From positions 16,974 to 80,973 of the forward strand of contig NZ_STGF01000034.1 of assembly GCF_005222705.1 (NCBI RefSeq): a DNA stretch of 64,000 nt. The letters are read 5' to 3'. The DNA comes from Paenibacillus sp. SY21-1. GTDB taxonomy: Bacteria > Bacillota > Bacilli > Paenibacillales > Paenibacillaceae. Positions within the stretch are counted from its first letter, which is position 1. Every line of letters begins with the position of its first letter. Position numbers and translations under genes: made by a program. The notes below the pieces were generated by a model. The model was not told the origin of the DNA. It ran no database searches and saw only the letters and a list, made by a program, of their open reading frames with translations. Positions 17,694 to 25,826 of this stretch are shown piece after piece.

Positions 17694-17966
17694 TTACTGG
17701 ATCGCTTCTTTCAGCTTGTTGCCTGCTTTGAAAGCAGGAACCTTAGCTTCGGAAATTTCGATTGGCGCGCCTGTTTGCGGGTTGCGGCCAGTGCGTCCTG
17801 CGCGTTTGCGCGTTTCGAAAGTGCCGAATCCGATCAGTTGTACTTTGTCTCCGCTGGCAAGAGCGTCAGTTACTTCGCCAAGAAATCCATTCAATACCGC
17901 TTCTACGTCGCGCTTAGTCAAGCCGCTTTTTTCTGCGATGTTGTTGATAAGGTCTGTTTTGTTCAT
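17694..17966 (-). CDS. hbs: HU-type histone-like DNA-binding protein HBsu
   Basis: HU is the abundant nucleoid protein that bends DNA. The 90-residue product starts MNKTDLINNIAEKSGLTKRD and has the DNA-binding arm GFGTFETRKRAGRTGRNPQTG with the intercalating Pro in the usual place. AGGAGG precedes the ATG closely. Upstream (18030-18080) a T7-hairpin-A7 structure lies in the leader. It is cotranscribed with rqcP. Confidence 0.97.
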   Translation of the reverse strand: MNKTDLINNIAEKSGLTKRDVEAVLNGFLGEVTDALASGDKVQLIGFGTFETRKRAGRTGRNPQTGAPIEISEAKVPAFKAGNKLKEAIQ

Positions 17967-18032
17967 GGTAAAATCCTCCTAATTTAAACTGCCTATTTGT
18001 GGTCGGCGCTTGTGACGCCGCCGTGGTGGACG

Positions 18033-18080
18033 TTTTTTTACTCGCACGAAGATTAACTATTCTGCTTGCGAGCAAAAAAA
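18033..18080. repeat. T7/A7-flanked inverted repeat before hbs
   Basis: TTTTTTT (18034-18040) and AAAAAAA (18074-18080) flank an imperfect inverted repeat (CTCGCA with TGCGAG). The whole can form one hairpin of about 47 bases. It lies between yabN and hbs, without a strong T-tract after it, so it may be a leader structure of hbs rather than a terminator. Confidence 0.45.
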
Positions 18081-18148
18081 TCCTGCCGCTGTACGAAATT
18101 TTTTTTGAGAATCGTGCGGAATGAGGGCGATTTATGACGAAACAGCCG

Positions 18149-19636
18149 TTAGGAATGACGCTTGGCCTCTTCCCACCATCGATCCATTTCTGTTAAATCA
18201 GTCTGGTCAAAATTTTTGCCGCTTATACGGAGCTGCTCCTCAATATAAGCAAATCTTGTACGAAATTTGCGGTTTGTGCGCGACAGGGCCTCCTCCGGAT
18301 CGGCGTGGATAAACCTCGCCGCATTCACGACTGCAAACAGCAGGTCGCCAAGCTCTCCGGCTTGCTCCTCGGCATCGTTGCGGGCAACGGCATCGCGCAA
18401 TTCGCGCAGCTCCTCCTCGATTTTGTCCAGCACCGGTCCAAGCTCATCCCAATCGAAGCCAACCTTGGCCGCTTTTTTCTGAAGCTTGTAAGCCTTCATC
18501 AACGCAGGGAGGTCAGGCGGAATGCCGTCCAGCGCCGATTCGCGCACCTCGCCCTTCCGCTGCTTCTCCTCCGCCTTCATCCGCTCCCAGTTTACGAGCG
18601 CCTCTGCAGAGTCGTCGGCGTTAGTCTCGCCAAATACGTGGGGATGACGGAAAATCAGCTTTTCATTAAGCGATTGGATAACGTCGAAGACGTTGAAGGC
18701 TCCCGTCTCCTCCTCCATCTGGCTGTGCAGCATTACCTGCAAAATAACATCGCCGAACTCCTCCTGCATCGCGTCCGGATCATCGTTGTCGATGGCCTCA
18801 AGCGACTCGTACAGCTCTTCGATGAAGTTTTTGCGAATCGATTGATGCGTCTGCTCGCGGTCCCAAGGGCAGCCCTCCGGACTGCGGAGAATGGCGACGA
18901 TTTCGTGCAGCCGTTCAAAGGAGCGGTTGCGAAGCGAGGCATCGTCTGAACGCGGCACCCAAATGACCGACAAATTGCCGTAGCCCGGCGTTCGATCCAG
19001 CTCGTAGAGCGGCAGGCGGACCATTTGCTCCTGCCCGGCCACGCCTAATGCATGTCCCACGACAACCTCGTAATCGTCGGGATACCGCTCCATTAGCGCA
19101 AGCTTAACATCCGAGGCGGTAAAGGCATCGTACACTTGGCCAATCAGCGTATGCAGATGCGGCTGAATGTGAGAGGACTGCAGCTCCGCCGCATCCAGCA
19201 AGGCGAAGCCTTCGATTGGATCGAAGCCAAGCGCCGTAAACGCCTGATCCAGGAAGCTCTCGCCCCCCATAATTTGCAGCTCAATGCCTGCCGCTGCGCA
19301 CTGTTCCCGCAATAGCGCGACCGTACGCTCCGCCACCATGGGGTGGCCGGGAACACCATAGACGACGGCTACAGCCTCGGCTCCTTCTTGTGCCGCTTCA
19401 CCGACGAGAGCTTCTGCAATTGCCCTGTACACGTCAGGGAACGAATCATGCTGCTCATAAATCGAGTCGAAGGAGACGTAGCCGATCCCGTTCTCCTTGA
19501 GCAAGGAAATGACGGGATGCTGCTCGGTGCGAAGGAAAAGCCGGTCCGCCTGCTGCAGCGTTCGCCATACCCCCAGCGTCATTTGATCCGGATCGCCGGA
19601 GCCCAGTCCAACAACTGTAATTGAGCTTGCTGCCAT
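18149..19636 (-). CDS. yabN: YabN: tetrapyrrole methylase-like/MazG NTP pyrophosphohydrolase fusion
   Basis: This 495-residue protein fuses an N-terminal SAM-dependent tetrapyrrole-methylase-like domain (about 1-220, GLGSGDPDQMTLG, YGVPGHPMVAERTV) to a C-terminal MazG domain (about 235-495). The MazG part has LRSPEGCPWDREQTHQSI and the metal-binding EELYESLEAID with a downstream EEFGDVILQ. MazG hydrolyses noncanonical or surplus NTPs. The ATG at 19636 is preferred: GGAGG lies nine bases upstream, while the TTG three codons earlier abuts it. In B. subtilis it follows yabM, as here. Confidence 0.92.
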   Translation of the reverse strand: MAASSITVVGLGSGDPDQMTLGVWRTLQQADRLFLRTEQHPVISLLKENGIGYVSFDSIYEQHDSFPDVYRAIAEALVGEAAQEGAEAVAVVYGVPGHPMVAERTVALLREQCAAAGIELQIMGGESFLDQAFTALGFDPIEGFALLDAAELQSSHIQPHLHTLIGQVYDAFTASDVKLALMERYPDDYEVVVGHALGVAGQEQMVRLPLYELDRTPGYGNLSVIWVPRSDDASLRNRSFERLHEIVAILRSPEGCPWDREQTHQSIRKNFIEELYESLEAIDNDDPDAMQEEFGDVILQVMLHSQMEEETGAFNVFDVIQSLNEKLIFRHPHVFGETNADDSAEALVNWERMKAEEKQRKGEVRESALDGIPPDLPALMKAYKLQKKAAKVGFDWDELGPVLDKIEEELRELRDAVARNDAEEQAGELGDLLFAVVNAARFIHADPEEALSRTNRKFRTRFAYIEEQLRISGKNFDQTDLTEMDRWWEEAKRHS

Positions 19637-19807
19637 GTTAGGCAACCTCCTTTTGGCTTATGTAAATGGTGAAGCCGATTGTGCTCTGAGATAGCAAGTG
19701 GACGACCAATACAATCCGTCGCAGCTTATCTTGTCATCGCTTGCGCGCCCTGCATCCATTTAACTCATAGTTGCTATGTCCGCGTCAAGTCATGCGGCCC
19801 ATTGGCC

Positions 19808-21598
19808 TTAATCGGCAGGCGGAATCAGCCGCCAGCGCCGAAGCCGGGCGGCCCATACGCCGCCGCCCGGCAGCGCGCGCCATTCGCGCGCGCCAACGAC
19901 GCCGCCGCGCAAGGCCGCGGCGCCAAATACGCAAGCGCCGACGGCTGTGCCCGTCAGCGCGAGCGCCGCCGCTGCCGCCCGCGGCGGCAGCCACAAGCCG
20001 AACGGGCCGCCCAGCGCCCGTTCGGTCAGCACAAGCGCGGCGGTCATAGCCGCCAGCGCCGCAATTGCGCTTGCGGCGGGGCGCAGCCGCGCAAGCCATG
20101 CCGCCGCCGCGGGCCGACGGGCGCCGCGGCGCGCGGACTCGGGGCGCAGGCCGGCTCGTCCGGCGCCGACAGCCTTGGCCGCGCTGCCGATCGCCCATGT
20201 GCCCAGCAGCGCGGAAGCTCCCAGGGCCAGCAAGCCCGCTGCGGCTGCGCCCTCTGCCCCCATTGCGGGAATAAGAAGGCCATTCAGCACGCCTTTGAGA
20301 GCAGTCGCCAGCAGCACCAGCCCTACGGAAATGCGCATGGAGCGCATAGCCTGCAGAACCGGCGCATGGACCGCGTTAATGCAGCCAAACAACGCGGATA
20401 GGCCGACAAGCGCGAACATTCGCGTTCCTTGGGCATCCGCATAAAGCATGACATTCATCGATTCCGCAAGCATCGCGAGTCCCAGCGCAGCGGCGGCTCC
20501 CAGCGTCCAAGCCATCCGCATGACAAGCGACAGCTGCATGCCAAGCTGGCCGCCCGCCCCTCGCACGCGAGCCAGCGCCAAACCCGGCACAGCTGCGGCT
20601 GCGGCTGCGCCCGCCACCATGACGACGAGCTGCACAAGCGGCTGCGCCCTGCTGTAAATGCCGAACAAAGCCATCGCTTCTGCCTCGTTCAGACCGTCGT
20701 TTCGCAGCAGCCTTGGAACCGTGAAGGAGTCTACCACCCCAAGCATCGGGACAACAACGGCCCCAAGCGCAACGGGCAGCGCTACAGCTGTCAGAGCGCG
20801 CATTTCGCCAACAAGCGACCTGTTTCGCGGACGCTCGCCGCGCGCACCTGCGACTCCGCGAGCCGCTTCTCGACTGGCGTGATCCGGCAAGCTTAGGCTT
20901 GCTTTGCGGCGAGAATTGCCCCATCCGCTTCCGCGCCTCATCAGGAAGGCCAGCAGCAATAACGCTGCAAAGGCGCCAAGCCCCGAGCCGCTCATGACCC
21001 CCGCAGCTATTTCCTCGTCAAGCCATCCGGACGACAAACCAGCGATCAGCACAGCCACCATAACGCCCACCCGCACGAACTGCTCGCCGATTTGCGATAC
21101 AGCCGACAGTTGCATATGTCCCAGCCCTTGAGCGTACCCGCGAAGCGCAGCCACGAGAGGAGCGACCAGCAGCGCAAGCGAAACGGAGCGTATCGCCCCT
21201 GCTGCGCCTGTGTCTCCGATCAGCTTCGCCGTCCAGTCGGCGCTTATCCACATTATCGCAAACGCGCCGATGCCTGTAGCCCCCAGCACCAGCAGAGCCG
21301 CCCGAAGAATCCGGCGCGTATCCTCATTGCCGCCGCCTGACCTTAGCCGCTCCGCAATCATTAGCGAAACCGCCGTGGGCAAACCCGCCGTTGCAAGCAC
21401 CACTACCAGCTGATAGAACGGGTATACCGCATTATAAAGGCCAAAAACGCGATCGCCGGCCAAATTTTGCAGTGGTATTTTCTGAAATACGCCGATTACC
21501 TTCGTCATTAATGCCGCGCCGGCCATGATGGCCATGCCGCCCATGCCCGCACGTTTAGCCAGTTTCCCTATCGTTCTCGCTCCCGCCCCTAATTCCAT
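19808..21598 (-). CDS. yabM: YabM-like polysaccharide/lipid flippase (MOP superfamily)
   Basis: This membrane protein of up to 596 residues has about 14 hydrophobic segments and resembles YabM/SpoVB flippases, which move lipid-linked saccharides across the membrane. The family motif KIPLQNLAGDRVFGLYNAVYP lies near residue 38. The C-terminal third is Ala/Gly/Arg-rich and the DNA at 19800-20250 is far more GC-rich than its neighbours. The start is uncertain: the ATG at 21598 has no nearby binding site and follows a TAA directly; the ATG at residue 19 also fits. A strong AGAGGAGG instead serves a short overlapping frame (21555-21611). Confidence 0.85.
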   Translation of the reverse strand: MELGAGARTIGKLAKRAGMGGMAIMAGAALMTKVIGVFQKIPLQNLAGDRVFGLYNAVYPFYQLVVVLATAGLPTAVSLMIAERLRSGGGNEDTRRILRAALLVLGATGIGAFAIMWISADWTAKLIGDTGAAGAIRSVSLALLVAPLVAALRGYAQGLGHMQLSAVSQIGEQFVRVGVMVAVLIAGLSSGWLDEEIAAGVMSGSGLGAFAALLLLAFLMRRGSGWGNSRRKASLSLPDHASREAARGVAGARGERPRNRSLVGEMRALTAVALPVALGAVVVPMLGVVDSFTVPRLLRNDGLNEAEAMALFGIYSRAQPLVQLVVMVAGAAAAAAVPGLALARVRGAGGQLGMQLSLVMRMAWTLGAAAALGLAMLAESMNVMLYADAQGTRMFALVGLSALFGCINAVHAPVLQAMRSMRISVGLVLLATALKGVLNGLLIPAMGAEGAAAAGLLALGASALLGTWAIGSAAKAVGAGRAGLRPESARRGARRPAAAAWLARLRPAASAIAALAAMTAALVLTERALGGPFGLWLPPRAAAAALALTGTAVGACVFGAAALRGGVVGAREWRALPGGGVWAARLRRWRLIPPAD

Positions 21599-21611
21599 TT
21601 ATCGAGAACAT
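21555..21611 (-). CDS. Short upstream frame overlapping the yabM start
   Basis: AGAGGAGG stands nine bases before an ATG at 21611 that opens an 18-codon frame, MFSINGIRGGSENDRETG, ending inside yabM in another phase. No other strong binding site serves yabM. It may be a leader peptide that couples translation, or the sign of a one-base frameshift near 21600. No family is recognised. Confidence 0.3.
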   Translation of the reverse strand: MFSINGIRGGSENDRETG

Positions 21612-21631
21612 TATACCGTACCTCCTCTATT

Positions 21632-21678
21632 TAAAAAAAGCTTTCCTTCCCTGAACATCATTCAGGTCTGGAAAGCTT
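21632..21678 (-). terminator. spoVT terminator
   Basis: The stem AAGCTTTCC/GGAAAGCTT (21638-21646 with 21670-21678), with an inner CTGAA/TTCAG stem, is followed on the minus strand by seven T. Confidence 0.85.
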
Positions 21679-21749
21679 ATCCTGTATGCAGGTATAATGG
21701 CTTGTCCCTATTCCCGCCATGGGCCATCATATCCTTACGTCGGTCTATG

Positions 21750-22292
21750 CTACTGCTCCATTTGCTTCGCCAGGAAGCCAGCGGCGGTCTCCGCCATTTT
21801 CATTTCCATTTGCGCCATTTTAACGCCTTCGTCCTTGCTTACCAGCACCACTGTACCGATAGGATCGCCCCCCGCAATGATCGGAGCGGCAACAAGCCCG
21901 CTATAGCTCTCCTGCACATCCTTAACCAACTCGAAGGCGCCGCCGCCCAGCTCGGCTACCGTTTTTCGGCTTTCCATGCAGCTCTCCAGCACCGCGCCGA
22001 CCGATTTGTCCAGCATTTCCTTTTTTGAAGCTCCGGCGACTGCAATAATGGTGTCGCGATCGGTAATCAACGTGATATGCCCCGTTCCTTCATGAAGCGA
22101 TTCCGCATACTCCTTGGCGAAATCGCCCAGCTCTCCAATTGGCGAATACTTCTTAAGAATGACCTCGCCATCGCGATCCACGAATATTTCCAAAGGGTCG
22201 CCCTCGCGAATACGTAACGTCCGGCGGATCTCCTTAGGAATAACCACACGCCCGAGATCATCGATCCGACGCACAATTCCAGTTGCTTTCAT
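21750..22292 (-). CDS. spoVT: Stage V sporulation regulator SpoVT
   Basis: SpoVT is the forespore AbrB-type transcription factor that tunes sigma-G-dependent genes. The 180-residue product has the N-terminal swapped-hairpin DNA-binding domain (MKATGIVRRIDDLGRVVIPK, DPLEIFVDRDGEVILKKYSP) and a C-terminal GAF-like domain (about 55-180) ending AAGFLAKQMEQ, nearly as in B. subtilis. The ATG at 22292 is set by this N-terminal homology; the frame is open further upstream but without counterpart. A sigma-G-type promoter lies about 100 bases upstream. Confidence 0.97.
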   Translation of the reverse strand: MKATGIVRRIDDLGRVVIPKEIRRTLRIREGDPLEIFVDRDGEVILKKYSPIGELGDFAKEYAESLHEGTGHITLITDRDTIIAVAGASKKEMLDKSVGAVLESCMESRKTVAELGGGAFELVKDVQESYSGLVAAPIIAGGDPIGTVVLVSKDEGVKMAQMEMKMAETAAGFLAKQMEQ

Positions 22293-22392
22293 TTCATGTT
22301 GCCCCGCTTTCCTAGAGGATTTTGAATCGACTGGATGTTGCTGCTGCTTTATGCAAAGAGGAAAGATCCTGCAAAAGATTTGAATCTGACCA

Positions 22393-22423
22393 TAGTATTC
22401 ATCGGCTCCCATTATCTTATGCA
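22393..22423 (-). promoter_or_regulatory. Sigma-G-type promoter of spoVT
   Basis: On the minus strand TGCATAA (22417-22423) and AATACTA (22393-22399) are 17 bases apart, close to the sigma-G consensus (TGNATA and CATACTA). B. subtilis spoVT is sigma-G-dependent, which fits. Confidence 0.65.
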
Positions 22424-22493
22424 CGAACCTCCAGGCTGTCCAAAACGTCCAATTTCAAGGCGATTTCCCCATACGGCAAAGGTGCTTGGGCAG

Positions 22494-22527
22494 AAAAAAA
22501 TCCTAACGCTCGGCATGAGCGTCAGGA
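22494..22527 (-). terminator. Terminator of the guanidine-riboswitch ABC ATPase gene
   Basis: An 11-bp stem with one mismatch (22501-22511 with 22517-22527) is followed on the minus strand by seven T. It closes a single-gene unit, since the next gene downstream is spoVT with its own promoter. Confidence 0.85.
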
Positions 22528-22616
22528 TGTCGGAAAAACAGGATACGGGCCAGCAGAGTCAGAATTCGAATGGGCTTGTTGGTCATACTCGTTCAGCCTC
22601 CCCTTATAAAGTGAAA

Positions 22617-23393
22617 TCAGTCATGCTTGAGCAGCTGCGCCAACTCCCGCTTTAGATCGAGAAATGCAGGATGCTCGCGCACCTCCTGCGTGCGATCGGC
22701 AGGCAGCTCGACATTGAATTCCCTAATTATTCGGCCAGGTCCGGCCCCCATGACAACAATTCGTTGCGACAAAAAAATCGCTTCATCTATATCGTGCGTA
22801 ATGAACAATACGGTCGTTTTTTCCTTTTCCCACACTTCCAGCAGCATTTCCTGCATCTCAAGCTTCGTCTGCGCATCCAGCGCGCCAAACGGTTCATCCA
22901 TCAGCAGCACCTTGGGACGGTTGGCCAGCGCTCTGGCGATAGCGACACGCTGCTTCATCCCTCCTGACAGCTGCTTGGGATACGATTTATCAAACGCCTC
23001 CAGCCGAATCACTTTCAGAAAATAACTTGAAATTCTTCTGCGCTCCAGAATTGGGACATTTTTCAGCTTTAAGCCGTATTCAATGTTTTCCCGTACCGTC
23101 AGCCATGGAAATAAGGTGTACCCCTGAAATACCATGCCTCTGTCCGGCCCCGGTCCGATAATAGGCTCGCCATCCACATTCAGCGTACCTTCCGTTTGCT
23201 CGTCCAATCCCGCCACCATCCGCAGCAAAGTCGATTTGCCGCAGCCGGACGGCCCCAGAATCGTCAAAAACTCATTTTTTCCAATGTTCAGGTTAATGTC
23301 CCTTAACGCCTCGAAGCGGCTTTTCTTCGTTTCATATACCTTTTGAACCCCCGCTATTTCAATCATGCCTTTCGTCGTTGCCGCTGCCTGCAT
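22617..23393 (-). CDS. Orphan ABC transporter ATP-binding protein (SsuB/TauB/NrtD type)
   Basis: This 258-residue ATPase belongs to the nitrate/sulfonate/taurine importer group: Walker A GPSGCGKST, signature LSGGMKQRVAIARAL, Walker B VLLMDEPFGALD, H-loop FITHDIDEAIFLSQRI. The ATG at 23393 has GGGAGG seven bases upstream. It stands alone between a guanidine-I riboswitch and a terminator; no permease or binding protein gene is adjacent. Riboswitches of this class often control such ABC importers, so it may serve guanidine or a guanidinium compound, with its partners encoded elsewhere. Substrate is an inference; domain assignment is firm. Confidence 0.9.
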   Translation of the reverse strand: MQAAATTKGMIEIAGVQKVYETKKSRFEALRDINLNIGKNEFLTILGPSGCGKSTLLRMVAGLDEQTEGTLNVDGEPIIGPGPDRGMVFQGYTLFPWLTVRENIEYGLKLKNVPILERRRISSYFLKVIRLEAFDKSYPKQLSGGMKQRVAIARALANRPKVLLMDEPFGALDAQTKLEMQEMLLEVWEKEKTTVLFITHDIDEAIFLSQRIVVMGAGPGRIIREFNVELPADRTQEVREHPAFLDLKRELAQLLKHD

Positions 23394-23427
23394 ACCGATT
23401 CCTCCCGCCTTTATTTCATAAATATAC

Positions 23428-23585
23428 AAAAGCCCGGGAGATGTTCTCCCAGGCTTTTATCCTTCCGTGTTATACGACCGATAAGCCATGATGCGGCTTG
23501 CCTGCCATACGCTATCTCTTGGACCAGTCCTCTGCAGCAAGCAAAGCGGAACCCTAGACAGCTTAATCGTTCTCACCTTACAGTT
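23428..23585 (-). promoter_or_regulatory. Guanidine-I (ykkC) riboswitch with intrinsic terminator
   Basis: The minus strand carries the conserved blocks of the ykkC class in order: CTAGGGTTCCG, then GACTGGTCCAAGAGA, then ACACGGAAGGATAAAAGCC and TGGGAGA. The last block (23445-23458) also pairs perfectly or nearly so with 23428-23441 (AAAAGCCCGGGAGA) to form a terminator. Ligand binding would protect the last block and prevent termination. The 5' limit is approximate. Confidence 0.9.
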
Positions 23586-23710
23586 TAAGGACCGCCCGGA
23601 GAACCTGTATTTAATTGTGGCCTTAACGAAGCAGGCTTCCTTCATGACTCCGTTCAACCAAGCAACAAACCTTTGCGCCGCCACACGTAATGTTTTCTTA
23701 CATTGTTTTA

Positions 23711-23740
23711 ATTATAACGACCACCCGTTAAATCCGTCAA
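23711..23740 (-). promoter_or_regulatory. Sigma-A promoter of the guanidine riboswitch transcript
   Basis: On the minus strand TTGACG (23735-23740) and TATAAT (23711-23716) are 18 bases apart. Transcription starting near 23704 gives a leader of about 310 bases containing the riboswitch. Confidence 0.7.
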
Positions 23741-23984
23741 CGTTCATGTCATGTATTATTACATTTAAAATTTTAGCACTCACTTCTGTCTTCAAGCCCT
23801 TCTTAAGTCACATAAAATTTTTTCTCTCCAACTAAAGTCCAGGTCAATGTCTGGAAAAATCGGGACTAAGGCTCGTTCTCAACCCGCATATATACAGGTT
23901 AATCTGGAAAAAGCGCCCTTCATATGTTTCATAGCCACAAATATGGTGGTAATTATCTATATTTCAATAAGGTAGGTGGGCCCT

Positions 23985-25826
23985 GTGGACACAACAGACG
24001 AATATCGTTTTCAGGTCAATTTAAGCGGCATGATCCAAATTTTATCCAACCACTTATACAGCAGTCCTAAAGTATTCTTGCGCGAACTTATGCAGAACGC
24101 AACCGATGCCATTACAGCCAGGGCGGAACTCGAGCCTGGCTTTGCAAGCGAAGTTCACGTCGCGCTCACCGGTACGGGGGAGCAATTGACGATGACCGTC
24201 GAGGATAACGGCATCGGCCTGACCGAGGCGGAAATTCATGAATTTCTAGCCATGATCGGCCAATCGTCCAAACGCGGACCGCAGTCGCTATTGGAAGGAG
24301 AGAGCTCTTTCATTGGCCGGTTTGGGATCGGCTTGCTGTCCTGCTTTATGGTGAGCGATGAAATTGTGATGCTGACCCAATCCGCCAAAGGCGGGCCATC
24401 CATGGAATGGCGCGGCAAGCCGGATGGCACGTATACGATAAGACAGCTCGAAACCAAGCTGGCATCAGGCACCAAGGTTTATTTGCGCTGCAAGCCGGAT
24501 GCAGCCATTTTTTTTGAAGCGGAATATGTGAAAAACGCCTTGTTCTATTACGGCGCCCTGCTCCCGTACCCCGTCACCCTGCATACCGATGGAGCAAGCT
24601 CCATCGTGAATGACGATTCGCCAGCCTGGCTGAACGACCCTGAACAGGCAAACAACCGCAAATCAGAAGCGTTAGCGTTCGGCGAACGGCTGCTGGGGGA
24701 AAAATTCAAAGATTTTATCACTCTTCGCACCGCATCGGGACGTACCGCCGGCATCGCATACGTATTGCCTCATGCGGTCAATCTGGGCGTCAAGCGCTCC
24801 CATCGGGTCTATCTCAAACGAATGCTCGTATCCGAGAAAGCCGGGAACATCTTGCCGGAGTGGGCTTTTTTCGTCAAATGCCTGATTTGGACCGACGAGT
24901 TGCAGCCAACCGCTTCGCGCGAGCATTTCTACGAAAACGAAAATCTTGAGCGCGTCAGGGAAGAGCTGGGCAACGCGCTGCGCGCCGGACTGTCCGAAAT
25001 GGCCGAGCGACATCCCGAACAGCTGCAAAAGCTGATCAGGCTGCATGCCTTATCGATGAAGGCGCTCGCCGTTGAGGATCAAAGCTTCTTCCAAACGATC
25101 TACCGCTGGCTGCCGTTCGACAGCACACAGGGGCAAAAAGAACTGGGCGAGCTTATCCATGAGCAAGAAACGATCTATTACACGGCATCCGTCGATGAAT
25201 ACCGCCAAATTCAACATGTAGCCGCCGCGCAGGGCCTGCTCGTCGTGAACGGAGGCTATATTTACGACAAGGAACTGCTTGCGGCCTTGCCGCTTATTGC
25301 ATCCAACGTTCTGACGGAGCGACTTCAGCCTGATGAGGTTTCCATGGCATTCATCGATCTGACGCCGGACGAACGGAATCACTATTACGATGCGCTGCGT
25401 CTGGCGGATGCCGCCTTGCAGCGCTTCCGCTGCCGAGCGGAGGTTAAACGCTTCAAGCCTCATGAATTGCCCGTCCTCTACACGCTGTCTCCGGAAACGT
25501 CCAGGCTGCGCGCGCTGGAGAAGGCAGGCGAGGAGAGCACCGCCCTGTTTTCCTCTGTGCTTGGCTCGCTTTCCGAAGGCTACAGCTCGGCGGCAGGCTA
25601 TGCGACCTTATATTTTAATGCCAACAATCCGATTATTGAGCGGGTGCTGACGACGCCGGACCGGACCATGACTCCGATTGCCGTCGAAATGCTCTATGTG
25701 AACGCTCTGATGATGGGACATTATACGATGAATAAACAAGAACGCGAAGTGCTTAATCAAGGCATCGTCCGCTTTATCGACTGGAGCTTGCGGACGAACC
25801 ATCAGGATAAGGGGAATGCGCAATGA
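23985..25826 (+). CDS. Divergent Hsp90-family (HtpG-like) ATPase
   Basis: This 613-residue protein has the Hsp90 N-terminal GHKL ATPase fold: Mg/ATP motif ELMQNATDAI (Glu34, Asn38), DNGIGLT (Asp74), and lid motif GRFGIGLLS (111-119). A middle domain follows with PTASREHFYE, whose Arg312 aligns with the ATP-contacting Arg of HtpG. The last third is divergent from HtpG. All ATPase residues are present, so activity is expected. The GTG at 23985 is preferred by its spacing from AGGTAGGTGG; a GTG at 23976 is possible. It overlaps the next gene by four bases. Similar two-gene units occur in actinobacteria and paenibacilli; I know of no function. Confidence 0.85.
   Translation: MDTTDEYRFQVNLSGMIQILSNHLYSSPKVFLRELMQNATDAITARAELEPGFASEVHVALTGTGEQLTMTVEDNGIGLTEAEIHEFLAMIGQSSKRGPQSLLEGESSFIGRFGIGLLSCFMVSDEIVMLTQSAKGGPSMEWRGKPDGTYTIRQLETKLASGTKVYLRCKPDAAIFFEAEYVKNALFYYGALLPYPVTLHTDGASSIVNDDSPAWLNDPEQANNRKSEALAFGERLLGEKFKDFITLRTASGRTAGIAYVLPHAVNLGVKRSHRVYLKRMLVSEKAGNILPEWAFFVKCLIWTDELQPTASREHFYENENLERVREELGNALRAGLSEMAERHPEQLQKLIRLHALSMKALAVEDQSFFQTIYRWLPFDSTQGQKELGELIHEQETIYYTASVDEYRQIQHVAAAQGLLVVNGGYIYDKELLAALPLIASNVLTERLQPDEVSMAFIDLTPDERNHYYDALRLADAALQRFRCRAEVKRFKPHELPVLYTLSPETSRLRALEKAGEESTALFSSVLGSLSEGYSSAAGYATLYFNANNPIIERVLTTPDRTMTPIAVEMLYVNALMMGHYTMNKQEREVLNQGIVRFIDWSLRTNHQDKGNAQ

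Noticed and set aside
23457..23684. Minus-strand frame of 75 codons before the ABC ATPase
   Set aside because: It lies wholly in the guanidine-I riboswitch leader and has no binding site or family.
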